64,000 bases of DNA from Garcia nutans (GCA_947685225.1 CANTUV010000012.1:186001-250000), one strand, 5' to 3'. Positions 11,013-24,500 are shown, numbered from the stretch's first letter. Notes: a model not told the origin generated them from the sequence alone. Program-made: numbers and translations.

Positions 11013-12360
11013 TTGCTAGAAAAATGATAGTGTGAGAAAAATAATGACGAAGCCAAGAAGTTAAAAAACTTGAAAGTGCAATTGTCAAAATAATTGTTCA
11101 AATAATGCGATATACCTTGCCATATCTCTATATCTTCTTGAAGCTTTTGGTACACTGGAGTTGCTGACCAGACAAAATATCCTCCAGGTCTCAGGACACG
11201 ATTCAATTCCAAAAGTAGCATACCACGTGAACCGTTTTAGCAAGCACATCATAAAGAAAGTGTCTGATACATGTTAAGTGTCATATAAGTGTTCCATTCG
11301 AAGTGTGCATTAACCAATTAGGATTTTGCTTTGTCAGTTCAATACTATGAATCGCTAACACTTCAATACTATGTTATTATATTGCATTTCATATTTCCAT
11401 TTCCGTGCTATATGTGAGATTAAAGAGAGAAGAAGAAGAATTATAATTACCATCTGTGTGCCAAGGCACTCGACAGCGTGCACAGTGCAGAAGATCAAAG
11501 ACTCTGCTTGGAAATGGGAGACGCTGGGAACCCATAACAGCTGATATAGCAGGTATTCCTCTTTCCAGAGCAAACTGAACTTGAGCTTCATGTTCATCTT
11601 TTGGTGCAAAAGACATTGTAAGAACATCCTTTTCAAATAGGTAACCACCAAAACTTGCAACTCCACATCCTGTATCCAAAACCACTCTTGTATGCCTTCC
11701 CCATTTAATATTTGGCACTGCCTGCAAAGATCAACGATGTGAAAAATGGATCCATAAAAATTAGCCTAATTGTAAAGATGAGACTATTTAAAAATGGATA
11801 AAAGAAAAAATCTTTTACCTGTTGAAGAAATTCTATGTAGTGGAGAGCTCCATGTATGAATTGGGTGCCACCTCCAGGGAAGGTCAAGAACTCACCTGTC
11901 ACTTTAACCCAGTTCTGATGTCCTTTTACCTCTGCTAATAACGTATGAGGTACATTATGGTACCATATCTATTATATCACAATAAAAAGAAAGGTTATGA
12001 CTAAAATATTTAATATCAAGTTGTTAAATTAGTCTCTTTAAATTAAGATATTCAATAAAAACTTGTTAAGTGTAATTAGTTAAGATTTCAAATGATATGA
12101 TATTATACCTTATCTCTGCTTGTTGGCCAAGTTATGGGAGTTTTGTATCCCTCAGCAACTGGGACTAAGCAAGTAGGTACTTCCTCGGGGCAATGCCTCT
12201 CTCTATGTTGAAAGTGTCTAGTAGTTCTCAACTTCTTTACTGCTTTCTCATTATACAAACAAGGTATATAATCAGGACCTGCTGTGACATGTATGTTTCT
12301 TGTAATTTTAGCTAGCACTTGTTTTTGTTTACTCACTTCTTCTTTGTTTCCAGAGTTGAA

Positions 12361-12875
12361 TCATTGGTAGTTTTTTCTTTTCTTAGGGATACTTTTTGGA
12401 GAATTAACTCCTATCATGGGCCCTTGTTACATGCCAGCTCACGTAGACTACTTCGAGCTTAAGACTTTCTTCTTGTATGAAAGTTTTAGCATCGTCACTG
12501 TGCTAGCTTTCAATTTTTTCATGGTAAAAAATGAAGTAATAAAGAAAATTGTGCTTGAATTCTGATGCTCAAGCCAAACATTGCTTGTTTTCTTTTTGCC
12601 TGTGGAAGCCTGAAAGTTTATTATTTGGCCCACTGTGTCATTTTTCATTTTTGCAAATTTCTATTCATTCTTTGAAGCAACACTTGATGATTAGACAATA
12701 ATTCTTTCCTGTATATTTTAGTTGTTCAGATTTAAGATGATGGAGGTTCAGCTACTTTCTAATATTTTCACTTGTTAAGATTAAGTACCTCTCATGCAGA
12801 TGCTATAAGGTTATATGAATTGAATAATATAATTAGTTAAATGAACTATGTGTAATGTTCGGTTATCATTTCCAG
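12361..12875. other. Truncation junction between the divergent PMT and NERD1 pseudogenes
   Basis: About 0.5 kb with no recognisable coding sequence. On the left the PMT gene (-) stops before its N-terminal membrane and acidic region. On the right the NERD1 gene (+) starts in mid-protein, missing roughly the first third. Both genes lose their 5' ends at this one interval, so a single deletion or rearrangement breakpoint probably lies here. Confidence 0.6.
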
Positions 12876-14475
12876 ATATATTTGGATCCCTTTGAAGAAA
12901 TTGGAATAGCTGAGAGAAATGCAGAGCAACATAGAAGAAGTGCTAGTGAGAAGGAGGTATGGATGGTTTACACGTGATGTATTCCTTCTATTTATTCATT
13001 ATTATGTTTATGGGATTACAAGCTTTTGCAACTGGGTTTCTTTTGGGTTGAACAATTATTTTATTTAGATTTTGATATTATCATATTATGTATTGGCAAC
13101 ATCCTGGGGTGATAATATTTGATGAAACATTCAAGTAGTATTCCCCATTAAGATTGTGAATACGAGGCATAAAATCAAGTTTCAGATTTCAGACACAAGG
13201 AATTTGTTTTAGGCAATATTTGGATAGAGGGATTTTGGATGAGGGAATTTGGACAGTCCATGGGTTTATTCAAGTTCTAGGATATTGTTGGGTTTAGTCA
13301 AGTTTCAGATTATTCTAAAAGCATTGTTGATTTGTGTTAACGTATGGAACTTTTTATTAAGCTATGTAGATATGGAGAAAAGATTTCTCTCCTTTCACAT
13401 ATACTGCATTTTGCTTCTTTCTATGTGACTATTGTTTCTCTGAATGTTCTATTTCTTTGTTGCAATCATTGCTGATACATTTTACTTGTTGCTTCCTTTA
13501 ATGGTGGGATATGCTTAAAAATTCCTTTCTACATCCTTTTTAGGCTTCAGAGAACTCTGGAACTGTTAATTTATGCCATTTTGCCTTTTATGCATTTGCT
13601 GGACTAACTGGTACCCTTCAATGGAGCAGAAAGAATGAGATAATTCACTTGGCAGTTATTATTGCTTGTAAGATTCATAGACTAAAACCAAGACTGTTAC
13701 AAGTCTATTGTTTTGTCAAGTTCATGGAACTGAAACAAAGATTTTTTATCATAAGCTTTCAATTCCATGGATTTGTAAAATCTCCTAGAGTTGCTTTGCA
13801 AGTCAAATCCATAGAATTGAAAATTATTTTTGTGGAATTCTTCATTTATTTGAGGGAGGGATTTCACAAAAACCCATCTCCTATGAGGTTTTTTAAAAGC
13901 CCTCATCTTGAGGTATTTAAATGGACATGGGATTTTAATAGTTCCTCCAACCACTAAAGAAATCCCTTATCTCTTCTTCTCAGTAAGTTTTTTTATCGTC
14001 TGAAAAAAATCTCCCAACTAAGCAAATAAGCATTAGCTGTTTCTTGCATTAAATCTCCAGTCTAGTCATAGTATCGATTGCTTTACTGACTCATAACTCC
14101 TCATATTTGTTCTCTTCAAAAAAGATGTGCAGCTCATACCTCGGTAACTTGCAGCTAATTTCTGCAAGGCTATTCCAGTTATACCATAGTTGTAAAATTA
14201 ACAATCGAGTAAAAGTAAGAAAATTTTAGTTTTTATTGAGGTTTTTTTCACTCTAAATGTTTCGTTTTTTATGCTTTAACTTTCTCTTTTTTTTTTTTGC
14301 CTATAATTTCACTGACCATCGAAGTGTATTGAATATGCATTTGCTTCCTATTCATGGATATAAATTAAATTAAAAATCTGAAAACTTATTTTTTCTTAGA
14401 GTTTATGGTTTAGAATTCTAAGAAGGTTATCATCAATGCGCCTAGGTGGTTAGTAGTGCTAGGATTTGACCATAG

Positions 14476-15172
14476 TAGTGTTGTCAAAGGCGCACAAGGT
14501 GCTCGCTTAGGCACAAATGCGAGGTACAAATAACCTAAAAGTGGCTCTAGATGTTCAAGGCGACGCCTTCAACGAGGCAATGGCCTCTTGCGCTTAGGCA
14601 ATGCCTTTTGAGAAGGCGAGAGGTGCAAAGGCTCAAACAGATTATGTTTTAGTAATATAATATGTTTCAGGAGTTTAAAAGTTTATTTTAATTTAAATAA
14701 ACATAGGTAAATTCTTTTTCCTAATTAATAGCCTATGTTTAGTAATTAACTTATTTTTTAAAAGTCTAAATTCTTTTAGGAAATCTAAGAGTTTAGAGAT
14801 TTTTAATTTCATTCAAAATCAAATTGCTTATTAAAATATAAAAAACTAAAGCAACAAAAAATTTCCTTTGTTTGATATTAACTTTGTTGCTTGCTTCATT
14901 TGTGTGTTTTTGACATTAGAGAGTAACAAACTTAATTCTAGCAATCTATGCTGAAATTTCAGCTGTGTTATTTAGCAATATTTCACTCTTTTAGTAGTTT
15001 TTTTTTTCTTTTGGTTAAATTAATATATCTTCCAATATCTTCTCCTTTATAGATGTATTATATGCTATTATTCATAATCGGTATTTTATAAAAAAAATTT
15101 GTCTCACTTGCTTAGGCCATTGCCTTTTTTTGTGTCTTGCGTATTGCCTTAGTTGCGCCTGGTGCTTTTAAA
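14476..15172. repeat. Inverted-repeat element with AGGCGC-type words, in a NERD1 intron
   Basis: Within a NERD1 intron, a GC-rich 5' part (14476-14640, many aaggcgc, gcttaggc and aggcaatg words) and a 3' part (15105-15172) carry the same words in inverted orientation. Between them lie about 460 bp of AT-rich DNA. The layout suggests a short non-autonomous TIR element. I found no clear target duplication and cannot assign a superfamily. Confidence 0.5.
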
Positions 15173-17091
15173 TTCATTGGACCAGAGAGAATAAGTTTTG
15201 AGTTGTAGCACTTCTGCTTGCACCAAAAAAGTGTATCATCAATGGTCATGTAATCTCGCTGGCGCTGCTTAGTAACTTTGATTACCATTCATTCTAGCAT
15301 CTTATTGATGTTATTATTGTGGTTCCTGTCTTATATATCTACTTCCTTTTCAATTACTAATATCATTTTTATGGTTTAGAATATTGAAGTGCAATCTTCA
15401 GATGCCTCTGAGCTAATTCCACAACATAACTTACAAGCTTGATGTTCATGCACTGAATAGTTGTCAGCCTGGAGAGGTAGGCCTTGAAGCCATTTGGAAA
15501 AAAATTACTCTACGTGTGGAATACCCATTTCTGATATATATCATAGCTCTTTATTGTTAGTAATATCGATAATTATTTTCTTTTTTACAATATCCTAAGA
15601 GAGTCATTTATGAGTGAGCAGTCGTCTTCCATTAAGTTTTTGGATTGCATTGATTTATCTTCCATAGTCATATGGATTCATTTTTCAGATTGAAATCAAC
15701 ACGAATATGCTTCTACTTGGATTTATTATTTGCAACTTGAAATAAGTTTGAATATGCATCTCTAGCTCCAAAACTAATATTGAACCTACGTGACATGATT
15801 TGCTTGAAAGAGAAGAATTCTATGTACTCAAGTTGCACTTTGTTTAATTTCCAAAAGAAAATTAACTGCCCTTTCTATTGGTCCTCTTTTTCTAAAGATA
15901 AGCTGGCTAAGGCGTATTGCATCTTAGTTTGAGTGCAGGGAATTTAGGGAATCAATCCTCGGTGTTATGCCACATCATTGGGTGAGTAAATTTTGATGTT
16001 CTTTGTATGCATTTAATAGTATGCTTTATCGTTGGAATGGTTGAGATTATGGTTATCTTTGCATCAGGATAGGAGAGAAGATACTCAATTGAAGTTGGCG
16101 CACTTCAGGCGTCACAAAAGGAAAACTTTGAGAAAGGTTGCTGGAAAGACCACAAACTATCCTTTTCATAAGCCTGAAGAACATCATCCTCCTGGAAAAG
16201 ACTCAACAAAAAAATTTTCAAAAATTATTGGAAAAGCTTCAAATTATGCTGGCTCAGCAAAATCTAAGAAGGTACAGCCTACTGTTGATCACATCAGTAT
16301 GCAGTTGAGCTTAAATTTAGTTAGAACTTGGTCAATGAATTAACATGAAGCATGCAGTTTCCCTTTGATTTATGACCTTTACTTCTGTAACTGTTGATAA
16401 GAGTACATAGATCTGTTTCTGCTGTTGATCTCTTATTATCTATGCAAGTTCCTTTCTCATTTGACCACCCTTCATATTTTATATTTATTGGCAAATCCTC
16501 CAAACTATATCCCTCTCAAAGTCCAGATATCACTGGTATTACTGCAATGAGTTGAATTTTGTCAATGCTTTGGTGAACATGTAATGTTTTTTGGTAGTAC
16601 CATGTAAAGAAGATAGTAGGGCAAAATGGGTATTTTGTAAAAGAAGTTGGAAGGTAAAATGAGGGAGAGACTATTTCTTGTTTCTTCTATCATTGCCCAA
16701 TTGCTTACGCATATACTTCACTTATATACAACATCATGTGCCCCTAAACCTTCATGCCATTGAGCTTTCCAATGCTTATAATGTAATTGTTTGAGCATTG
16801 AATCATTTATGTAATTAAAATGCCATTTCACTTTCCACTACCAACTTGAAAATTCACTGATGTCTCTCGTGACAAATTTTTTCCCTGTCTTGTGATAAAT
16901 CCTTTGGAAGACCTGATTAATATGCTATTGAATTAGTCACTCCTTTCTTTCGCAATTTGCTTTAATTGAAGTGGAAGTGTAAATATTATATATGGACCCT
17001 AACTTTTTTCTTGTGCTTGTGCTGTGAAATTTGGTGACTTTGAGGAACTCTATATGCTCCATCAAATTGTATTGATTTGAATTTTTTTTTG

Positions 17092-17110
17092 GTAAATGTT
17101 TCAATAAGAG
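17092..17110. repeat. Target-site duplication, left copy, of the intronic LINE
   Basis: gtaaatgtttcaataagag; it differs from 18185-18203 at one base. Confidence 0.9.
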
Positions 17111-18184
17111 ATTTGATGTAAAAGTATAAAGAGATGAAGAACTTACATGTGGTTTTTATTGATTTGGAAAAGGCGTATGATAGAGTCTCTAGAGAAGTTT
17201 TATGGTGGGTCCTATAGCGTAAGGGAATATCTATACAACATATCCAAGTCTTGAAGGATATATATGAGTCATCGCCAGTATCTGCACTGTGGGAGGGAAT
17301 ATTAAGGATTTTTTCATTTCTATTGGATTACATCAAAGTTCAACTTTAAACCCTTATTTTTTCGCTTTGGTCATGGATGAGCTAACAAAACATATGCAGG
17401 ATGACATCCCTTGGTGTATAACGTTTGCAGATGATATTGTATTAATAGATGAGATTTAAGCAGGGGTAAGTCAAAAGTTGAAGTTATGAAGAAGCACTTT
17501 AGAATCTAAGGGTTAGGACTAAAACTAAATACATGCATTATAGATTTAATAGCGCGAATAGAGAAAGAGGCGAAATTATTTTAGACGGAATAGCAGTACC
17601 TCATAATACTCATTTTAAATACCTTGGCTCTATTTTTCAATAAGATGAAGGTTGTGAAGAAAATGTAAGTCATAGGATTAAAGCTGGTTGGATGAAGCGA
17701 ATGGGTGCTACAGGAATTCTATGTGATCAAAAGATGCCAATTAAATTAAAAGGAAAGTTCTACCACACTGCAATACGGCCTGCGATGATGTATGAGAGTG
17801 AGTTTTGGGCAGTAAAAGGACAACACATGAGTAAAATGCATGTTGCGAAAATGAGAATAATAAGATTGATGTGTGCATTAAAGAAAAAGTGGGGGTAACA
17901 CCTATTAAAGATAAGATAAGAGAGTATAGATTGAGATGGTTTGGCCATGTGAAACGAAGATCTAGTGATGCGCCGGTTAAAAAAACCGAACAAGTTAGAT
18001 TAGATATAGCTAAGAGAGACAGAGGTAGGCCTAAACTGACTTGGTCAAAGGTGGTCCAAAATGATCTTATAATGTTACATCTATCAAAAGAAATAATCTT
18101 AAATCGTACTGAGTGTAAAAGAAGAATTCATATAGCCGACCCTAACTGTCTTGGGATTATGGCTTTGTTGAGTTGAGTTGAGCT
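17111..18184 (+). mobile_element. Old RTE-type LINE remnant, 5'-truncated, in a NERD1 intron
   Basis: Translations in shifting frames give VVFIDLEKAYDRVSREVLWW, NPYFFALVMDELTKHMQDD, the palm motif FADDIVLIDE, and further on RPAMMYESEFWAVKGQH and LRWFGHVKRRSSDAP, all from an RTE reverse transcriptase. Many stops and frameshifts break it. The 3' end has TTGAG repeats (18166-18182). A 19-bp direct repeat at 17092-17110 and 18185-18203 with one mismatch flanks the body, which fits target-primed insertion. It belongs to a different, older subfamily than the copies at 8.8 kb and 49.1 kb. Confidence 0.9.
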
Positions 18185-18203
18185 GTAAATGTTTCAATAG
18201 GAG
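18185..18203. repeat. Target-site duplication, right copy, of the intronic LINE
   Basis: gtaaatgtttcaataggag, directly after the TTGAG-rich 3' end of the LINE. Confidence 0.9.
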
Positions 18204-21018
18204 GCTTTTATTATTTTCGAATGTTAAGATAGTAGGCTTTTCCTTGAGTAGAGATTGGTTGTAACGTAAAACTAGTTAGGTGCGGGGTATCTCTATCTAG
18301 CTTTTTAGGAAATATACAAAAGAAGGGGGAAAAGGCAATAAAATGCTTATAAACATATTAATGTGTTTGCTTTTGGTTTATATTGCCTCTGTGATATGGT
18401 GATCCATATTTGTTAGAATATCCATCACTAAAATTCTTTTTTTTTTTTTTAAATCTTATAAATTTCATACTGTTTTTATAACCCATTACATTTTGTTGAT
18501 GTAGCCATTACCTTATATTCCAACCATAACAAACTACACTCAGCTTTGGTGGGTCCCGAACATTGTCGTGGCTCATCAAAAAGAAGGGATAGAAGCTGTT
18601 CATTTGGCATCTGGTCGCACGTTATGTAAGGTAAATATAAAGCCCGTAACATTAGTTATAGAATTGTATTTCCTCATAGATATGAATCCTTGATTGGCGA
18701 ATATGCAATTGCTAGGTGAAGTTATTTTTCGAGCTGTCAAACCAAAATGCCAGAAGTAGATAGTGCTGTTACTGTAAGAACGGCCCTGTCTTTTTCATGT
18801 TTTATATTTTTCAAACTGTACATATTTACAAGTGTGTGTGTGTTTGTATGTCTTCCAGTGTTGCTGGACACACATGAAATTTGAATGTTCTCCAATTCAT
18901 TATAGCTCTCAATGAATTTGTCATGTTTATTGATATATTGCTTCTAAAAAGTCTAATAGGAAGTTGTTAATTTCATCAGCTTCATCTCCAAGAAGGTGGT
19001 CTTCATGCTGATATTAATGGAGATGGTGTCCTAGATCATGTTCAGGTGTGTTTGCTTCTTAACTCTCCTTAATTTGATGAGTAAGCATTTTCAGATATTT
19101 CTATTCTAATCCTTAGATTTTGCCATGTGACCATTTGATTGAATGTTTATTTCAATGCTTCAGCAAGTGTTGGATTATTATTCATTGGGTTATGAATATA
19201 TCTCAAGTTTATTGGTTTAATTGAACTATTTCAATTCACATTCTTGGAATCATATTGTGATAATGCCAGTATGCCATTTCTCTACGTCACTGGTCATTGG
19301 TGTGGTTAGACTTGTCCATTGCTAATGGTAATAAGCCAGACTACAGTGACTTTTTTTTTGTCGATTGATAATTGTATTGCAATTGAGCACAAGAATGATA
19401 ACTGCTGAGTTGACGGGTTTTATGGTCCTAGAAATTTGTATATGCGTGGTCAATCTGCAAATTGTTTTCTGTTTTTCCATGCTCAAAAATTTTTTAAACA
19501 ATTAAATTTGAGTGAAACACTTGGTTATAACAGATAACCTAGATCCATGGGTGAAATCATGCTGAATATGGTAATATTAATTAGTAGCACTCCTTATAAA
19601 TGATGTTGAAGTGGACAAAACACAATGGTTACTTGGAGAATTCAATTAGACATGTAGGTGCTAAACTAGCAGAATCATGTTCCTTCTTTTCAGGCTGTCA
19701 GGGGAAATGGAGCTGAGCAGACTGTTGTTAGTGGATCAATGGAAGTGCTAAGACCCTGTTGGGAAGTTGCAACCTCTGGTGTACCAGTTCGAGAACAACT
19801 CTTCAATGCTTCTATATGTCATCATTCCCCGTTTAACTTATTCCAACATGGAGAGTTCTCTAGAAGTTTTGGTCGAGCAACTGACGCATCATCTTTAGAG
19901 GTAGCAACGCCTATTCTTATCCCAAGAAGTGATGGTCATAGGCATCGTAAGGGGAGTCATGGGGATGTTATCTTCTTGACAAGCCGTGGGGAGGTATGCT
20001 GTAATCTGAATCTAGTCTCTTCTAGTCTAAGATTCTTGTTTCTTTATTTAGATAAATATATTGGAATATTATTATGGTGTGGAATTAGTAATTAGGCTAG
20101 GAGGCATGCTCCTGGAAAGAGTTGCAGACTGCATGTGTAGTGCATCTTACATCAATGTGTTTCTCATGGGAGCATGCTCCTATTAGTGAACGATGATTGT
20201 TTTATTAGATTACAACATTTGAAGTGATGATCTAGTCTTGGAAATCGTAATTGCCCATCAAGTGGAATTGTTCTCTAAATGGAATTTGCACTTGTGCTAA
20301 TGTTTATTTTATTTTATTTATTTGAGTTGATCTCTTTAGGTCATCATTTTGCCAACTTCCTGAGTAATTAGTGACCAAGTAAATGCACTGAAATTTAATG
20401 CTCCTAGCCATACTTGTAGCAAATTGGAACCTGCCTGGTATGCGCAACTGTTATCCATGTACAGGTATTAGTTTAGGACAAGTATACTGAGGTATCAGTA
20501 ACTCATAAATTTCATAAATTTACCTCATCTTTCAGGTGACATCATACTCTCCTGGCTTGCATGGCCATGATGCAATTTGGCAATGGCAACTCTTGACAGA
20601 TGCTACGTGGTCAAATCTTCCTTCTCCATCAGGGATGATGGAAGGCGGCACAGTTATCCCCACACTCAAGGCATTCTCTTTGCGGGTACACGAAAATCAA
20701 CAAATGATTCTCGCAGCAGGAGATCAAGAGGCAGTAGTGGTATCTCCTAGAGGAAGCATACAAACATCAATTGATCTTCCGGCACCACCCACCCATGCCC
20801 TGATATGCGAGGACTTCTCAAATGATGGACTTACTGACCTTATCGTTGTGACATCCAATGGGGTATATGGTTTTGTACAGACAAGGACACCAGGTGCCCT
20901 CCTTCAGCGCACTGGTTGGTTGCCTTCTAATTGTGATGGGAGTCATATTCATCACCCAACACTTGAACTCCATGAAAGGAAAACCACGCCCTCGATGAAA
21001 ACAGCAATTTATACATAG

Positions 21019-21471
21019 CATTTGTCAGAAACTAAAGATCCCAGATCTTGAATGAAAATCATGGCATCAAAGGCTTCTTGTGGGAAAAAATCCTTTTCAA
21101 CTGCAGAACAGGCATAGGAGTGGAGAATTATGATTTGCCTGGATTAGTCACCATCCCCCGTATCCTTACTGTGAAATTTATAGGATTAACATTGCGGAGT
21201 TATTTTAGGGTAAGCTTAATGTGTTTTCCGGAGAATTTTGGATTAGCGTAAAATGTAAATTTCTTTTTGTTCGTTTGTCTCTGTAGCTTTATTGTCAAAT
21301 TTACTATCTTATGAATAATGCAATGTTCAAGAACTGCTTGGTTTTTTAATAGGTACACATCCACCGGAAGATAAAATAAATGGTCCAATTGAGACTCTTA
21401 AATTCTTTTCTTAAATCACATTTATCAAAACCTATGAGACCCCTGTCTGAAATTGGGTCCATTTATTAGTA

Positions 21472-21504
<33 letters not shown>

Positions 21505-24500
21505 GACCAATTCATGTGTCCTATATGACCTGGACACTCACAGATATGCATATGCTGCCTCACTGTCCTATTTTTTTTTATTCTTTTTATAATATTTGTG
21601 AAAAAAAAACTCTTCTCTTTTCATTTTTAAAAAAATATATCAAAATAAAAAATTTTGAGAAAAACAAAAGTTCAATCTCTATAAATTAACAAAGAATATT
21701 ATTTGCAACAACTCAAATCAAAGATAAATTGTGAATAGAGAAATAGAGAAGAGAAATAACTATACCCTTTGAAAGGGGAAGGAGAAAGAAAAGACTTATT
21801 GATATGAGAGGATATTTATTTATTTATTTATTTAATGTAACAATTAAATAAACATAAAATAAAAATGAAAAAGTGTGATGTTGCTATGTTACTATTTTGG
21901 GCGGTGCATCACATAGAGAATGGAGTGAGATAAAAAAAAAAAAAAAAAAGCAGTAAAATGGATGGTATTTATGAAGTGCTTGTCTAATCTTGGCAAATCC
22001 TTTTTTTTTTTAATCATTTTACTTTGCATTCCCACCACTAACTCCCCATTCATGCATTTAGTTTAGTTTAGTTTACTTCTTCTCCTTCCTTCTTTTTTTA
22101 TTAAAATAATAATAATAAACTTAGTTCCGAAAATAAATGTTAAATAATAATGAATAATTTAATTTTTATTAAGATATATTTCATTTTATTATAATTTTAA
22201 TAAAATAAAATATATCTTAATAAAAATAAAATATTTATTTCTATTTAATCTATGCAGTATATATTTAAAAAAATATAAATTTATTATTTATTTTCACTAA
22301 TTAAAATTCTCCATTTTCCCTCAAATAAATGAAAATAGATAAATAAATTTTCAAGTCTATAATTAATGACGCTCTTACATAAAAATTTAATTCAATGCTT
22401 AGTTTGTTTATTTATTTTTTATTTGTTAATTCTATGTGAAAGCTGAAAAATAAGGGAAGTGAAGTTTTTTAAGTTCAAATTAATTTCATTATATAAGAAA
22501 TAAGGTTTTTTTTTTTTGTTTTTATAGAGCAACATATTTATTTTATTAGGAAAAAATCTTTTTTTTATTAAATATCGGAGACTTGTTTGTAATTTTTCAA
22601 TTTTGAATAATGGTTTAAAGATAAATAAAAGTCCATTAGACGATCTCTATTGTTCACTTGAGGGCTTTCTGGTTTTTTTCTTGGCATTGAGAGGTCAGGG
22701 GTTTCATTTTTTTATACCCTTTGATACCCTACTAACAAATATTATTAAATTTTTAATTATATATCGATATAATATGGATTTTTTTAACAAAATAAAAGTA
22801 TTTATTGATTGGCTAAAAAATCAAACTAATTATTGGAATATTCTTAAAAATATTTCAAATTATTTTAATTTTGTTTATTAGGATCCTATTAAAAAAATAT
22901 ATGTTAATTTTATTTATTATTATTATTAGCTCATTATAGTTAGTTGAACCCAAAATTAATCACTAAATAAATATTTGTACTATTGAAAAATCCATATTAA
23001 TGTGATAATAACATGTTGATAAAAAAAATTTCACTTAAAAATTAATAGAAAATTAGTGAATAATTATATAAGGTTAATCAATAAAACTTTAGGTTTGGAC
23101 TTGTGGATTTATTTTCAATTCAAAGCATATTTCATGTCCACATCACTATAATTACTCTATAAATACTACCAATTAGGCACAAAGAATCAAAAGAAGAGCA
23201 ATTGGTCAATGACTCTAATTCATTATTTTAGCATTCATTAATAGTAAAGTGGGGATGGATTATAATTACTTAATAGACTACCATATAATAATGTAATATT
23301 TTATTTTTATTAACATGTAATTATATTTTTTATTTTTTATAAAAATAATAATTTTAGTATATCTTTATTATATAAAAATATAAAAAATACAAATGAAAAA
23401 TAATAAATTGAAATAAGTTTATTGAACTCGTTAAACTTATTTAATTCAAGTTAAAATTTAAGTTCGAGATATGTAATATATGAGTTGGCTCGATATAAGC
23501 TTAGACTCAATTTAAATTCGAGTTCAAATTCTACTATTTTACGATGAGTTAAATTTAAATTTTTAAAGCTCGACTCGATTATAGCATTAGCTTTGTATAA
23601 AGTATTCTTTTTTTAATGGAGAAGTAATTCAAAGACAATTACATTATTATTAAATATTTATATAAGAAAATTATCATTCTACAGCAATAGAAAGATATAG
23701 GATAATAATTTAACATTTTGACACTTAGGATAATGCTTAATAAGATATTACAATGGATTGTTGAGAATTAGTTGTTAATTATATGTTGATAGTTAGCTCA
23801 AATAATATGTAATTTGTTATATATAATTTTGTGTGATTGATAATTATATTTAAAAATCCAATGATAATCATTATATTTATTTGTTTATTAAACACTTTAA
23901 ATCAATAATCGGGAGTTTAAAAATTAATTATGTTCTCTTCCAATCACTCATTTGAATAGACATTAGACATTAAATAATATTATTATTTGAAAATGCATTG
24001 GTTTAATTTAATTTATTTTTTAATAAAAAAATGGATTTTGGCTCTATGAACTAATCAAATTTTGTATACAAGTTTCTTAAATTTTGATTGCTTTATTTAA
24101 GCCTTTAATTTTTTTTTCCTCTCTTTACATGAAATATAGTATTCTTTTTTCCGGAATGTGTGTATATATTATAATATATACATATATTATTTCAACATAA
24201 TTCTAAAAGTACATACTTTGTCAAAATAGGATTACAAATATCAGAAAGAAAAATAGAATTTCATAATATTAAAATGACAAAAAAAATATTTTAATTTTTA
24301 AAAAAAATGAAAGCATCAATTCAATATAGGAAAAATTATACCCTCTACCGTTTTCATAGAATTATTTTTATTTTTATCAACATTATTTTAGTCATTTTAT
24401 AATGAACTCATAATAAGTATATAATAAACTCATAATAAACTATTTAAATTCATAAATTCAAAATAAATGTATGATAAATTCATACTAAACTCATAATAAA

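Larger units (their letters stand above)
7688..12360 (-). pseudogene. PMT27: PMT27-like Golgi methyltransferase pseudogene, disrupted by a LINE
   Basis: Plant DUF248 putative SAM-dependent methyltransferase; the family sits in the Golgi and is implicated in pectin methylation. Exons read on the minus strand: 12360-12109 (VTAGPDYIPCL, HRERHCPEE), 11968-11819 (NWVKVTGEFLTFPGGGTQF), 11721-11451 (SAM-binding LDTGCGVASFGG, SFAPKDEHEAQVQFALERG), 11226-11116 (NRVLRPGGYFVWSATPVYQ), 11015-8648 (split by the LINE; SLTVSMCWELVTIKKDKLN ... DDDPNAAW), 8547-8275, 8195-8001 (SPDTLPIIYERGLFGIYHDW) and 7904-7688 (ADRIVRPGGKLIVRD, ending AASS). Lesions: the N-terminal transmembrane and acidic part is missing; a stop lies upstream at about 12360; the acceptor before 11226 reads AC instead of AG; a LINE sits in exon 5; a Trp codon at 8441-8439 has become TAG. 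Assignment to PMT27 over PMT24-26 rests partly on neighbouring genes. Confidence 0.92.
12876..21018 (+). pseudogene. NERD1: NERD1-like FG-GAP repeat membrane protein pseudogene, 5'-truncated
   Basis: Matches the plant FG-GAP/NERD1 protein, a single-pass endomembrane protein linked to root growth and exocyst function in Arabidopsis. Exons: 12876-12956 (LDPFEEIGIAERNAEQHRRS), 13544-13639 (FYAFAGLTGTLQWS), 15380-15476, 15928-15981 (FECREFRESILGVMPH), 16068-16271 (RRHKRKTLRKVAGK), 18505-18630 (YIPTITNYTQLWWVPNIVVA), 18980-19045 (LHADINGDGVLDHVQ, a calcium-binding DxNxDGxxD loop of the FG-GAP type), 19695-19993 and 20536-21018 (DFSNDGLTDLIVV). Lesions: the N-terminal third is missing; the donor after 13639 reads AT instead of GT; one extra T after HN in the 15380 exon shifts the frame; about 2 bases are lost near 20900, so the expected C-terminal transmembrane helix (LVGCLLIVMGVIFITQH) lies out of frame. 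Confidence 0.92.

Noticed and set aside
13649..13957. Overlapping open frames on both strands in a NERD1 intron
   Set aside because: They lie between recognised exons, have no family resemblance, and the opposite-strand pairing suggests imperfect inverted sequence and not a gene.
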